Positions 47,701-58,599 are shown, counted from the first letter of the stretch. The stretch: DNA of 64,000 bases from Steromphala cineraria (GCA_916613615.1 OU744721.1:54198747-54262746), one strand, 5' to 3'. Notes: generated by a model from the letters alone, not told the origin. Numbers and translations are program-made.

Positions 47701-50700
47701 AAAATGTGTGCAGACTTGTGTTCCCGCTTCACCATGACATCGGATGTCTGCAAGTCCTTATTAAAGATGATCATCCTACGCCTGAAAGTTAAGACAGTTT
47801 ATTGACGGCGATGGATTTCGGAGCTGAATGCTTTGCAAGCTGATTTGCTTCGGTTTGAAGTGAGGGATGAGGGAAGAGCCACAAAAAAACTTGCACCGGA
47901 CTTCGTGTGTGAGAACCAGGGGTTCGATAAGTGAGGCAGGGTGTTTCACATTCAAGCCCTTGCGTGATCGGCATTCCCCACGGACGAAGAGTGCAGTTTC
48001 TCTGCCCTGTTCCAGCTCTCCGTATCTAATCGGAAGACATGCATTCCCTCTGGCAGGGGAGAAGGAGGCCTTCCCCATTCGCAGCAAAGTACTAAGGAGA
48101 TAGATAGAGCCTTCAGTGTCTACCTGCTGTCTGCTATCACCATAGCGTTTCATATCAATATTACTGTGACGGACATCCGTCGGGTTTTTACATGGTCTTT
48201 GGCAACCACTACCCTCGAGACGTTTCTACGGAAGACCTTACGGGAATTGCAAGGATGATGCCTCAGGTACTGGCTCAGCAACACATTTCAGGTCTTGCTA
48301 CCCCAGATGGATTGGGGTACGGGGATAGTTCAGTTGGCAAGAGCAACGGTCTCACGTTGCTGAGGTCTGGTTTTCGAATCCCATCCAGGCCAAGGTATAA
48401 AAACTTAGAGTTCACCTCTGTTAGAACTATATAAGTTTCACCCTGGTGCCCTAGTGTGTAGTGCAACAAATACTGCGCACTTAAAAGATCCCACAAATTC
48501 ATGTCAGTGGCCGAATGGTGGATACATGAACATGTGCATACGCCGAGCTGTCGGTTATCAGCGTTCAGCAGTGTTGGACAAACTGCTGTATGTGTCTCAG
48601 TTCACCAAGCTGCGAATGGGTACCCTACCCTGTGAGGCAAAACCTGTGGAAAAATGATCGGACGGTGAAAGAATGCCATTGACCAGGGGAAACAATGTAA
48701 GCACCTTGAGCAACCACGAGTGGATGGATATGCTTGCTTTAGAAATATTTCGCTTTTCCTTTTTTTCATGCCTTTCATCCTGGTTCGGAGCTTGTTACAC
48801 CCTTTTAACGAGGACCCGGACTTATCCACTTATCTGCTGGACTACTAAATAGGCATTATTGCAGGGGCTGATTAAACGTTGGCTGTAATCGCTTTGAATA
48901 TAATAAAGTCCAGTAATCCCCTCTTACTACATACATGTACATACACTTCTAAAATAACTTCAACTTTGCATTATGTAACTGTGTTTAATGTTTGTTGCTG
49001 ATTTAGACAATTTTGATAATATCAGGTGAAAAACTATGAGGGATCATGATGCTGAAATTTAAAAGAACCAATTATGCTCAATTTCAGAAAATGTCGCTCT
49101 CCATGGTAAAGCAAGTCAACAGGGAACTTTATCATATTTTGGATATGATCATCCAGCTGACCTAGCTGTCGATGGTAATACAAGCACCAGCAATGTTAAA
49201 GGATTGTTTAATTGCTCTCACACAGACTGGAGGAACAACTCCTGGTGGAGTGTACAACTGGGAGACAATGGAGTCAACCAGATTAGGTACATGAAGATCT
49301 ACAACCGAGAAGAAAGCAATCAATGTAAGTGATCCAAAAAGTGATTGAAATAGAACATTCATTTTGATTAGACTTTTTGTGATTGTTTTAAAATGAAAGT
49401 GATAAGGTAATAGGTAATTGTAATAACTTGAAATCTAGTATTTTTGGATTTTCAACCCTAAACATTGCATAGTTTCAATTTTCAAGTGTCATGACACATT
49501 TACGTATGAATCAGGTTTTCTTATAAATAATGAATCTTATTTGCCTTCGTAATAACAAAATGTTCTTACTATCTTCTAATAATAGTATTGTTGTATTGTA
49601 AGTCATACAAAGGTCATGTTTTGAATGACGATAAGACTGTTTATGACATACAGAAGCCTGATTGTTTAAATTGTAGCTATAAAATTCAAGTTTGATCAGA
49701 TCATTATTCTTTTTTTAAGGAAAGGTGTAAAAAACATTAAAGGTTTGTAAATAGAGATTACAAAACGAGTTAGTGTTGAATATCGAAAATATTTCAACGA
49801 GATATTTTCAAATGTTTTGAACAACATGTTGGGCAACAACATACCCCTATGATTTAGCCCATGGCAGAAATTTCACGTTTCTGACGGTACTTTGGGAAAT
49901 CTTTTCACCTCAATAAAAACAAACAAATAACTCATTTGAAAGCTGAGGGACTGCTGTTTTCAATAATGCTTTCAAAACAGGGCAATTTTATGCGTCACGT
50001 TCAAAAGGGCGTAACTCTGTAAGCAAAGGACAGATGTTAAATCTGTTTCTTGCATGCGTGGTGTTAATTGCTATGTTGGTTTAACAAATCCAACACCAAT
50101 CTTTGTTATATAAAAGTTGATATTAAAGATAAAAATTGGATATATTTTTCTAAATTTTTCGGAATGTGTTAATTTTTAGTATCATAACCACTACAGATAA
50201 TTTTTTATCTTTAATGCTTTGTAAAGAGTATAGACTCAGTGATAAATTTTAGAAGATTTAAAACAAAAATTCTGTCCATGACAGGTCCTCTTATATTGCC
50301 TTTTTTCAGAAAATTATTATTGACGCACATTTTAAAGATATACCATTCCTTTACTGACTATCTTCAATTTATTACACCTACACAGTTTATCATAAATAAA
50401 TTAATTTTTATCATCAGCAACTTTCAGCAATAATGTAGAATGTAGAAAATATGATTGATGGGACATATATTGCACGTTTAAGATGATAGGACACTCGACA
50501 TAATACAAATTCTAGAATACCATTTATATTCTAATGTTTTTACAGATGTATGGAGACGAAAAGGTATGGAAATACTCATAGATGGAAAACAATGCAAGAA
50601 ATGGCCAGATTCTAAGGCTCCTGAAACCATAGAAAATGTTACCTGTAGTAATACTCTGACGGGAAACAACCTTACTATTAAAGTACTAGGGCCATACTAC

Positions 50701-53700
50701 AGCGTGTGCGAAGTTCAAGTGTTCAGTAAGTAATTGCAATTTCTATTGTTTGAGTAGAGTGAATAAGATAGAAATTGATTTCTCTTTAGTGACAAACCAG
50801 ATGAAAGGCTAGGTCAAAGTCTATGGAGCGTTGTTGGACAGGTATACACAGGTTAAGTCATAGCCCAGGAAGTAGATTATCGGCTTTGCCCTTCAGTACT
50901 TTATATAGTAGTAGTTTATTTCTTTAAAAAGTTCATGCTGTGTTGTTGTTTTCTATATCTGAACAGCAGGTTATCAAGTTATCAATGTTACTTGATTCAC
51001 AGTAAACTAAATGACAGTCGACCATAAATTAAAGATGTTTTCACTTCTATCAATTTTTTCAAATTTGAAAGTTCAGTACTGTTAATGTACCAAAAGTATG
51101 GATGAACAAGATGCTAATTAGATAATTTTACAGATTAAGTTTAATCATATATACATATTTATCATTGTAATATATCTTTGTCATGTTCCGAAACAATCAC
51201 TCGAGTAAAGTTGGTCATGTTTCCATTTGGAAACCACAAACACAACAAGACACATATGGATTATATCATAACGAATAACTAGTCATCTTGGTTGCCATGT
51301 TGAATGAAGCTTGCATGTACAGTAGAACAAGGATATAAAGAACTCCAAGGGACCAAAGGATTTAGTTCGCTATATCCGGTTTTTGCGATATCCGAGTTCG
51401 CTATATCCGTGTTCTACTGTAGAGTTTAGCGATATTTCAAGACAAAATGATTTCTCATAGTGTTACTGTAAATCTCATTTTCCAATTCAAACCTAATAAA
51501 GTATCATCCAGATATATACTCCCATAAGCCACATTTAAAGATCATGGAGACCCTGTTTACGTTATATTTCCAGGGCTTCCCAAACAAATTTAACTGAGGG
51601 TCTAACCCAACACAAAGTCTGGTTTACAGTTATATGACATCCCTTGTACATCATAGCAAAGGGTGGGGAAGAAATAGCCTAGCCAGGCCAGAATCTCCCC
51701 CCTTGTATAACATAACCGAGGGTGTCGAAGAAATAGACTAGCTAGACCAGCATCTCCCCTTTGTACATCATGACCAAAGGTGGGGAAGAAATAGGCTAAC
51801 CAGAATCTTCCCCATGTAAATAGAAGTAAAAGGTGGAGAAGAAATGTCATGGCTAGGCCCAAAAAAATCCCCCATATAAAAATGTATATAAAAATAATTT
51901 AGCTAGGCACTTATCCACTCCCCTTTAATGATGGACATCTAGGATGGGGAAGAATATCCCCAAGGCAAGTAATAACCAAGGGTGGGGGAAAACAACCTTG
52001 CTAGACAAAAATGCCAAATACCTATCTGATAGGACATGAAATATATTTCAGAGATTCAACAAGGGGGGAAAGTTTGGCCTTGGGGGTAGTTAGGCCTAGG
52101 ACAAATCCTCCCCGGGGAGAAAATATCCTAGGACAAACTTCCCCGGGGAAACTTTGGCATAGGCTATTTCTTCCCCGGGGAAGGTTTAGGCTGGGGAAGA
52201 AATGGCCTGCTACACAGGCATGTATAATATATGATACGCTACAGACAAATTTGTGTGAGAAGCTGACAGACAGACAAAATGAACCCGCTTACTCTATGAG
52301 GCGAGAGCATAAAGAAATAGATAATTGTGATCATTGCTCATTAACTGATAACTGAGAGTTGTGATGAGATCCCTGGATAAACACAAGAATGTTCTTGTTA
52401 CAGTTTGCAGTGACGGTTGGTTTGGGGAAGATTGCGATAAGAGATGTAGATGTGACGTGTGTGATAAAGTGACTGGAAGATGTAAACGAGGATGTCAAGC
52501 CGGTTACATGGGTGATGACTGTCAAACACGTGAGAAAATATGTGTTTATATGTTAATCATTCAACGATTTTTTTTAATAAAAGAGTTATTCTTTGCAAAG
52601 TAGTGATGTGTCAAAAGTTAAAAGATACAATACTAAGACTTCACAAAGAAATTGGCATAGTGTTGATTAACTTCTGAAAGAACAAGAACCCAAGGTAAAT
52701 GCTGGGTTCTTTACGGGTCGAGGACCAAACGAGTGATACACGTACGTGCAGAAACACTCAACTTAACGTTGTCCTTTGCCAGATTATACAACTCTACTTT
52801 AAACCTCCCTTTACCAAAAAAACTTTAAAATTTCAAATATTGTGTCTGCATATAAGACAAGCAACCACCACATTTTCAAGCAAACGCATCAAGCACCTTG
52901 CCTGGTTGCTCCCTCAAATGATACCATTTGTACTGTGATTTGGGTGAGCTGGGTGATTCTACAAAGACATTCATTCAAGACAAACATTCACTGGATAAGT
53001 TATAACATCATTGAGCTTTTTCATCATTCTGTGCGAAACAATAGCTGAAGGTAGTATGTAGTTCAGAATATATCTCCACAAACTTAGTGACTTGGACTCT
53101 GTGCTGTCACTGCTATCCTTCTTGACTTACTTTCATCTGTGTACAGATGACAGCAACAAAGTTTGTAATATTATGTGTCGTTATAGCCAACAGATGCTAC
53201 AAGAGTTTTGTTGGTTTCCCATAGATTTTAGTGAAATGTACCAGGGAGGCTCAGATGCGGCACACAAAACGGCAAATCCCTGTGACGATAATATTATTTT
53301 ATCTGATTTTACCTTATATAGAAATTAGTGGGATTGAGTGTTATATCTGCTATATCAATTAAATTGCAATTATATAATATATTGCTTTCGAATTCACGTC
53401 ATTGTACGTTCTTAATGATAACAACCCTCGGTTATGCCAAACTGAATGTTCTGCTGCTCATCTCTATGTAGACAAAACTATCCTAACTGATGGTATATGA
53501 ATGCTACATTCAAAGTACCCGGCCACATATGTTGAATATAATTCCACAGATTTGTTTTCTATTACATTGACATTCTTGTGTGCAACAAATGCTGATAAGT
53601 TGTCCTACCATTACAATAAAGTGCTTAAAATGCGAAAAGATTGAAGCAATGACACAATAACACATGCGATTGAGAACTTTTTGGTTTTCATGATTCGTGC

Positions 53701-56700
53701 GGCTCATTGTATTTCTTTTTAGCATGTAAAGATGGGAAATATGGACAGGACTGTGCTGAAGAATGTGGTCATTGTCTCGACAGAAGTTGCAACAAGGTTA
53801 CCGGTGAATGCAGTGATGCTTGCATGAGTGGATGGGAGGGGAAGAAGTGTGACGGTAAGAAAAGAAACCTTCTGTATTATTAAGGAAAACATAAGTTTTT
53901 CAAATTTACTTTTAATTTGATTTAAGGTGCAATTAACCAAAACAATTTAACCTAGTTTATGTGTTTTTGAATTTTTGCTTTATAAAGTGTTGTATGCTTA
54001 ATAGACTATTCCTGTTAAAGCATGTGACACTTAGCAGGACATGATATCATTATAAGGCCCCCAGTCAAAAATAAATAGTTAGTTTGTTAGTCTTTAGCCA
54101 AAGATTTTGTAAAAGTATTCAGTTCATAGGTCTTAAACAAAAAATTAGAAATGCAGACTTGGACTCTGTGCTGTTACTGGTATCCTTCGAGACTTACTTT
54201 CATATCTGTACAGATGACAGCAACAATGTGTGTAACAGTATGTGTCGTTATAGCCAACAGATACTACCAAAGTTCTGTTGGTTTCACATAGATTTGGGTA
54301 AAGTGCATCAGGGGGGCTCAGACGCGGCACGCAAAGGGCAAATTCCGTGACGTAATATTATTTAGAAAAATACTTTTATTGTATCTGATTTTTTACCTTA
54401 GTGCAATTGAGTGTTGTATCTGCTATATTAATGAAATTGAAATTCAAGTCGATATGAGTGATTTGACGTTTCTTTCAAACTCACGTCATTGTATAATCTA
54501 AATGATTGCAACCCTTGGTTATGCGTAGTGAATACTATTGTAACAGATGATATCTAATGCTACATTCAAAGTTTTCCGCCTCATTTGCTGAAAGTAATTC
54601 CTAAGATTTGTTTTATATCATATGTGTTAATGTGTGCAACAAATGCTGACAGTTTTCCTACCATTTCAATAATGTGCTTAAGGATATGAAAAGATTAAAG
54701 CAATGACATAATAAAACATCCGATTGAAAACTTTTAGTGTTCATGATTCGTGTTCAATATATTTCTTTTTAGCGTGTAAAGATGGGAAATATGGACAGGA
54801 CTGTGCTGAAGAATGTGGTCAATGTCTCGACAGAAGTTGCAACAAGGTTACCAGTGAATGCAGTGATGCTTGTATGAGTGGATGGGAGGGGAAGAAGTGT
54901 GACTGTAAGAAAAGAAACCTTCTGTATTATTAATGAAAACATCAGTTTTTTCAAATTTACTTTTAATTTGATTTAAGGTGCAATTAACCAAGACAATTTA
55001 ACCTAGTTTATGTGTTTTTGAATTTTTGCTTTATAAAGTGTTGTATGCTTGATAGACTATTCCTGTTAAAGCATGTGACACTTAGCAGGACATGATATCA
55101 TTATAAGGCCCCCAGTCAAAAATAAATAGTTAGTTCGTTAGTCTTTAGCCAAAGATTTTGTAAAAGTATTCAGTTCATAGGTCTTAAACAAATAATTAGA
55201 AATGCAGACTTGGACTCTGTGCTGTTACTGGTATCCTTCGAGACTTACTTTCATATCTGTACAGATGACAGCAACAATGTGTGTAACAGTATGTGTCGTT
55301 ATAGCCAACAGATACTACCAAAGTTCTGTTGGTTTCACATAGATTTGGGTAAAGTGCATCAGGGGGGCTCAGACGCGGCACGCAAAAGAGCAAATCCTGT
55401 GACGATAATATTATTTGGAAAAGTACTTTTATTTCATCAGATTTGTTACCTTGCATACTTTAAATTTGTGTGATAAAATGTTAAATCTCTTATATTAATG
55501 AAATTGAAATTTAAGTCGATATGAGTGATTTGATGTTTCTTTCAAACTCACGTCATTGTATAATCTAAATGATTGCAATAACCCTCGGTTATGCATTGTG
55601 AATTCTATTGTAACCGATGATATTTAATGCTACATTTAAAGTCTTCTGCCTCATTTGTTGAAAGTAATTCCTAACATTTGTTTTCATTTTATTTCCGTTA
55701 ATGTGTGCATCAAATGTTGATGCAGTTTTCCTAACATTTCATTAAACGAAAACCTAACAGCAATAACATAATAACACAACCGATTGAGAACTTTTAGCTT
55801 TCATGATTTGCGCTCATTGTATTTCATTTTAGCGTGTAAAGATGGGAAATATGGAAAGGACTGTGCTGAAGAATGTGGTCAATGTCTCGACAGAAGTTGC
55901 AACAAGGTTACCGGTGAATGCAGTGATGCTTGTATGAGTGGATGGGAGGGGAAGAAGTGTGACAGTAAGAAAAGAAACCTTTTGAATTATTAATGAAAAC
56001 ATCAGTTTTTCAAATTTACTTTTAATTTGATATAAGGTGCAATAAACCAAGACAATTTTACCTAGTTGATGTGTTTTTGAATTTTTGCTTTATAAAGTGT
56101 TGTATGTTAATTAGACTATTAAGCTTGTATCAACAAGACAAAGGCAAAGGCATTATGAGGCCCCCAGTCAAAAATTTATAGTCACTTCGTTAGTCTTCAA
56201 CCAATGATTTTGCAAATGTTTTCAGTTCATAAGTATTAAGCAAACAATAAGAAAGATGAAGTAATTTTGTCTATCAATCAATAAATTGAAGTACCGGAAA
56301 CTGCCCCTTGGCATGTGCAGATGGATGGAGAGAAGGGAAAATGATTGCAAAAGTTTATTCTGTTTATTTTATGTTAGTTTCAATATTGTATGCTTATACC
56401 CTTGTCAAAGAGTATCAATAACGTTCACCATAAAACTAACAAAAAAGACCACGCCCTACATATCCTATTTTCTTTATTTGAACAATACACAATCTAAAAG
56501 GTAAATTTACATTTAAGTTAAGGGAAATGACACCTCAACATGTGGTCACTGCGTCAACAAGACTGATGGTAACAAGGTTAATGGAGATTGTTCCTGGGGT
56601 GGTAGTGATGGATGGACTGGCATGAATGGGGTGGTATGAAAAACCGGGGGAAAGGTTTGATAATTTTTTGTTAGATGGCCATATATTGCAAGGAAGACAA

Positions 56701-58599
56701 AAGCTGCAAGTAAATTGAAAATTTGATTGATGAGCTAAAAAGTACAAACCAACAGGCAGATTATGATATTAAATGAGTAATCACTCCAATTGCTCAGCAA
56801 TGTAAGGGGGGTCATATTGTTATACATGTACACAGTATCTATTAAATTCGATTTCATTTTATGATCTAAACATGAATAACAGTACAACGACTGACATTAT
56901 CATTCACTTATAACACCGATTACCGAGATATAAGCCACCATTGTTACCTAAATTCTTTAGCATACATGTACATTCAACGAGCGTTGAACATATTGTAAAT
57001 CTTTCATGTTAGAAAGACATTTTCCTCCCAATAATTTGATCTGAACATTCCAGTATGCAAAGATGGAAGATATGGACCAGACTGCTCTGAAAGATGTGGT
57101 CACTGTGCCAACAATGTATCATGTGACACGACTACTGGACACTGTGATGCCGGCTGTGCAGATGGGTGGGAAGATGAGCGATGTGATAAAGGTATTGGGA
57201 GACACCAAGGAGTCATGTTAAACTATCATGAATGTCAATAAATTATACTTACCTGACTGTATTAATACAAAAACGTAAAATATATATCTAACAAACCTGT
57301 ATTTGTTGCATATAGTGACATGAACATCGTCCCAAAAACAATTCCATTCCAATTACGGGTCTGTTGCATACAGTGACTTGGAGATGTTAGTCCCAAATTA
57401 ACCCCTTTCATATGTTAACTGTAGCACATAGAAACCTGTAGATGTCAGACCCAAAACAATCCTCTTTCCTATGTTGTACGTTTTACAAAGAGAATCAGTG
57501 CATAGTTACTTCACGATGTCTCTAGAAGAAATAAAAAATAAGAGTCTTAGACATTTTTATTTAACCCCTGGTCATTCCAAAGACTTTGTAAAACTGTAAC
57601 GATTAACTGTGCGGTATGACTTATGATTGTGTTTACGAAAAATTAACCTAAACTTCTGTTGTGATATTTTACGAAGCTGTTTGTCTTGACAATTCGATAA
57701 CAAAACGATTTTGACGCTAACGGCATTATCCTAATGCTAATGCTTTGACCTTGTATGAGTTAACAAACATTTTTGATTAAGTGTTCTCCTGTTGAATAAA
57801 GACTATATGTTTTAGATTCTAGCACCAAGTGGCATCTCCTCCCAATGGTTGTTTCTGCTGTTGGAACCGGTCTCGTAATCTTCTTTATTTTTGCTGGAAT
57901 CACTTTCTGTCTTCTTCGACAAGGAAAGTAAGTTTTAAAGCGTCTTGCAGTTGTATATAAAACAGACAATGTGTTTCTTTATTGAATTGACCAAGAAGGA
58001 GATTAACTACTTCAGCTGTTAAGTTATAGGAAATTTAGTCTACATTTATACAAATACCAAATAGTGTAAAGGTCATCTCTGAAATATGAATATGTCTTTA
58101 AAGCACATTATCAAGAAATTTTATTTCATTAACAATTCAAGGTGAATGGGACTGTTTCCGACTCAGTACAAGTACACATGTACATGTATCTACTATATCC
58201 ATTGATTTCGTACATTGGTCAAAGTCTTATTAATTGTCTTGGTGTTCAAAGTGGATTCTCTGTTTCATGAGAAGTATTTGACTTAAACCACCTTTACCAA
58301 TTTACGTCTTTGTTTACCGATTATCTGTTTAAACAAATGTAATACAGAATCTGAATCGGTTTAGTCACATTTTGCTCGTTAAACAATTGTAACATCCCGT
58401 CCATCTCTAACAATACAGACTACTGTGGGTGAGGAAGTCCACCAAACAACCCGCTCAGGTGTCACGTGACCAAGTTCAGATGAGTGAAGTCGCCAATCAA
58501 CATGAAAATCTGTATGAGATTCCAACCCCCGGTAGCAGCACATCTGCAGCTGAAAAAACCTATGGCGTCATCGAAACCGAAATATATGAAGAGATTTGA
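41701..58599 (+). CDS. Gene B: lectin (fucolectin-like) plus EGF-repeat transmembrane receptor, 11 coding exons
   Basis: Exons: 41701-41755, 43079-43174, 49088-49324, 50546-50725, 52404-52529, 53723-53854, 54773-54904, 55833-55964, 57054-57191, 57816-57927, 58419-58599; total 1521 nt, 506 aa plus stop. Signal peptide 1-18; Cys-rich module 19-50; fucolectin/F5-8C-like domain 51-189; EGF-like modules at about 190-231, 232-275, 276-319, 320-363 and 364-409; transmembrane helix about 417-443; tail 447-506 with Y479 (YEIP), Y495 (YGVI) and Y503 (YEEI, the optimal Src-family SH2 motif). Frame is continuous across all junctions, introns phase 1 except the last (phase 2). Best described as a MEGF/SREC-like surface receptor with a lectin head; a role in recognition or engulfment is inference. 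Differs from A by triplication of one EGF exon and death of another. Confidence 0.9.
43079..43174 (+). CDS. Gene B exon 2: N-terminal Cys-rich (half-EGF) module
   Basis: A 96-nt phase 1-1 exon starting after tttcag. Encodes CVCNCQVPC ... CDSCKTGWYGPYCQ; the eight cysteines include one more at each end than in gene A (CVC against SDC, CDS against CTS keeps the Cys but changes neighbours). Donor gtaagt. Confidence 0.87.
43500..45660. mobile_element. Possible 2.1-kb element with subrepeat-rich inverted ends
   Basis: Left side has ctccaaattg.aataa motifs near 43530, 43575 and 43600; right side has the inverse (ttacaatttggagcag) near 45515-45625, several times each. No transposase recognised inside. 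Confidence 0.5.
45757..45990 (+). mobile_element. tRNA-derived SINE
   Basis: tRNA-like head: ggatagggttagcgcg (box A) and gttcgaatcccacc (box B), then a body ending gaaagcggcgttaaatacc, a type of ending I associate with mollusc SINEs, and a tcacc repeat tail. Confidence 0.75.
46279..46501. mobile_element. MITE with about 60-bp inverted arms, family of 1-182
   Basis: Arms: tactcgcttcattccaatattgagtctagc at left and its inverse (gctagagtcaatatcggagtg...) at right, continuing into aagatg.agtagca.ggtcgc. The interior is the reverse complement of 30-130. Confidence 0.85.
46530..48300 (+). mobile_element. DIRS-like (tyrosine-recombinase) retrotransposon relic
   Basis: GC-richer block. Broken reading shows reverse-transcriptase pieces: LLSKGAVEEIP...SGFYSPVFV, then VLPFEISFAPWLFTRVT, then LGLLIKLTDLKPTTSLTFLGAVLDT, the order and wording of DIRS-group RT. 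Near 48160 VTDIRRVFTWS..TT.ETFLRKTL could be recombinase remains. Many stops and frame breaks. Confidence 0.65.
48317..48535 (+). mobile_element. Second tRNA-derived SINE
   Basis: ggatagttcagttggcaagagc (box A), gttttcgaatcccatcc (box B), then a body with tgcgcacttaaaagatccca. It interrupts or abuts the DIRS-like relic. Confidence 0.75.
49088..49324 (+). CDS. Gene B exon 3: first half of fucolectin/F5-8C-like domain
   Basis: A 237-nt phase 1-1 exon, same length as in A. Carries NVALHG, LAVDGN, HTDWRNNSWWSVQLGDN and YNREESNQ. The Cys after NVALH in A is Gly here. It follows a 5.9-kb intron filled with mobile elements. Confidence 0.89.
49325..50545 (+). other. Gene B intron 3
   Basis: No repeat or gene recognised. 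Confidence 0.5.
50546..50725 (+). CDS. Gene B exon 4: second half of fucolectin/F5-8C-like domain
   Basis: A 180-nt phase 1-1 exon: WRRKGMEILIDGKQC, NVTCSN and the closing SVCEVQVF. Very close to gene A exon 4; some of the differences are at surface-type positions (YFS against YYS, GNTLI against SNTLT). Confidence 0.89.
51318..51421. mobile_element. 104-bp MITE with TA ends
   Basis: Left tacagtagaacaaggatata, right tatatccgtgttctactgta; arms of about 30 bp. TA at both outer ends fits a Tc1/mariner-type target. Confidence 0.75.
51595..52215. repeat. Degenerate tandem array with gggg/cccc motifs
   Basis: Units of roughly 60 bp with gtacatcatgaccaaaggtggggaagaaataggct variants, then a part rich in the palindrome ccccgggg (52100-52190). 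In gene B intron 4. Confidence 0.7.
52404..52529 (+). CDS. Gene B exon 5: EGF-like module 1
   Basis: A 126-nt phase 1-1 exon after ttacag: CSDGWFGEDCDKRC, CDVCDKVTGRC, CQAGYMGDDC. Donor gtgaga as in A. Confidence 0.88.
53723..53854 (+). CDS. Gene B exon 6: EGF-like module 2 (triplication copy 1)
   Basis: A 132-nt phase 1-1 exon: CKDGKYGQDC, CGHCLDRSC, TGECSDAC, GWEGKKC. About five nucleotide differences from exon 7. It has no living counterpart in gene A. Confidence 0.88.
54773..54904 (+). CDS. Gene B exon 7: EGF-like module 3 (triplication copy 2)
   Basis: A 132-nt phase 1-1 exon differing from copy 1 by CGHC to CGQC and TGEC to TSEC. The junction base makes the residue after the final KKCD a Cys-leaning codon if read through (gac tgt), but splicing at gtaaga gives Ser/Ala-type junction codons instead. 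Confidence 0.87.
55833..55964 (+). CDS. Gene B exon 8: EGF-like module 4 (triplication copy 3)
   Basis: A 132-nt phase 1-1 exon, about three nucleotide differences from exon 7; YGQDC is YGKDC here. Acceptor tttag and donor gtaaga are kept. Confidence 0.87.
56290..56350 (+). pseudogene. Possible second EGF exon fragment
   Basis: A short stretch reads like TGTGCAGATGGATGG...GATTGCAAAAG (CADGW...DCK), similar to the end of exon 9. No splice sites and very short, so this may be chance. Confidence 0.3.
56516..56640 (+). pseudogene. Dead EGF exon in gene B intron (counterpart of gene A exon 6)
   Basis: Reads like gene A exon 6 (acatgtggtcactgcgtcaa, ggagattgttcctggggt, agtgatggatgga), but Cys codons are lost (tgtgtgtaac to gatggtaac; ggttgt to ggtggt; the final TGT is gone), the first Cys-bearing part is missing and no acceptor precedes it. 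A gtatga matching A's donor remains. Confidence 0.8.
57054..57191 (+). CDS. Gene B exon 9: EGF-like module 5
   Basis: A 138-nt phase 1-1 exon after ttccag: CKDGRYGPDC, CGHCANNVSC, TTGHCDAGC, GWEDERC. Counterpart of gene A exon 7. Confidence 0.88.
57295..57480. repeat. Decayed tandem repeat, about 3 units
   Basis: gttgcatatagtgacatgaa, gttgcatacagtgacttgga and gtagcacatagaaacctgta recur about every 65-70 bp with gt.cca.a.caat.c between them. In gene B intron 9. Confidence 0.5.
57816..57927 (+). CDS. Gene B exon 10: transmembrane segment
   Basis: A 112-nt exon (phase 1 in, phase 2 out): SSTKWHLLP, then about 25 hydrophobic residues ending FCLL and a basic RQGK. Donor gtaag. Confidence 0.89.
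58419..58599 (+). CDS. Gene B exon 11: cytoplasmic tail and stop
   Basis: A 181-nt terminal exon after atacag; stop tga 58597-58599. Contains ENLYEIP, then KTYGVIETEIYEEI at the C-terminus. YGVI and YEEI are YxxI motifs with four residues between them, closer than the six or more of a classical ITAM. YEEI is the known high-affinity Src-family SH2 ligand. Confidence 0.88.

Larger units (their letters stand above)
43175..49087 (+). other. Gene B intron 2, mobile-element cluster
   Basis: About 5.9 kb against 1.5 kb in gene A. Contains, in order, a TIR element (about 43500-45660), a SINE, a MITE, a DIRS-like relic and a second SINE. Confidence 0.75.
53045..56250 (+). repeat. Tandem triplication of an EGF-exon unit (about 1.05 kb each) in gene B
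   Basis: Landmark ttggactctgtgctgt recurs near 53091, 54160 and 55208, and the EGF exon acceptor at 53722, 54772 and 55832. Intron sequence after exons 6 and 7 is almost identical over several hundred bases, so the duplication is recent. Units carry their own splice sites, and phase 1-1 exons keep the frame. Confidence 0.9.

Noticed and set aside
49162..49362. Minus-strand open frame over gene B exon 3 (and its like over exon 3 of gene A at 20324-20656 plus)
   Set aside because: Antisense shadow of the lectin exon; the same antisense frame is open in both paralogs simply because the exons are conserved.
54145..55456. Repeated minus-strand open frames (MPRLSPPDALYPN...)
   Set aside because: Present twice because the unit is duplicated; no motif, no splice sites or signal sequence recognised.
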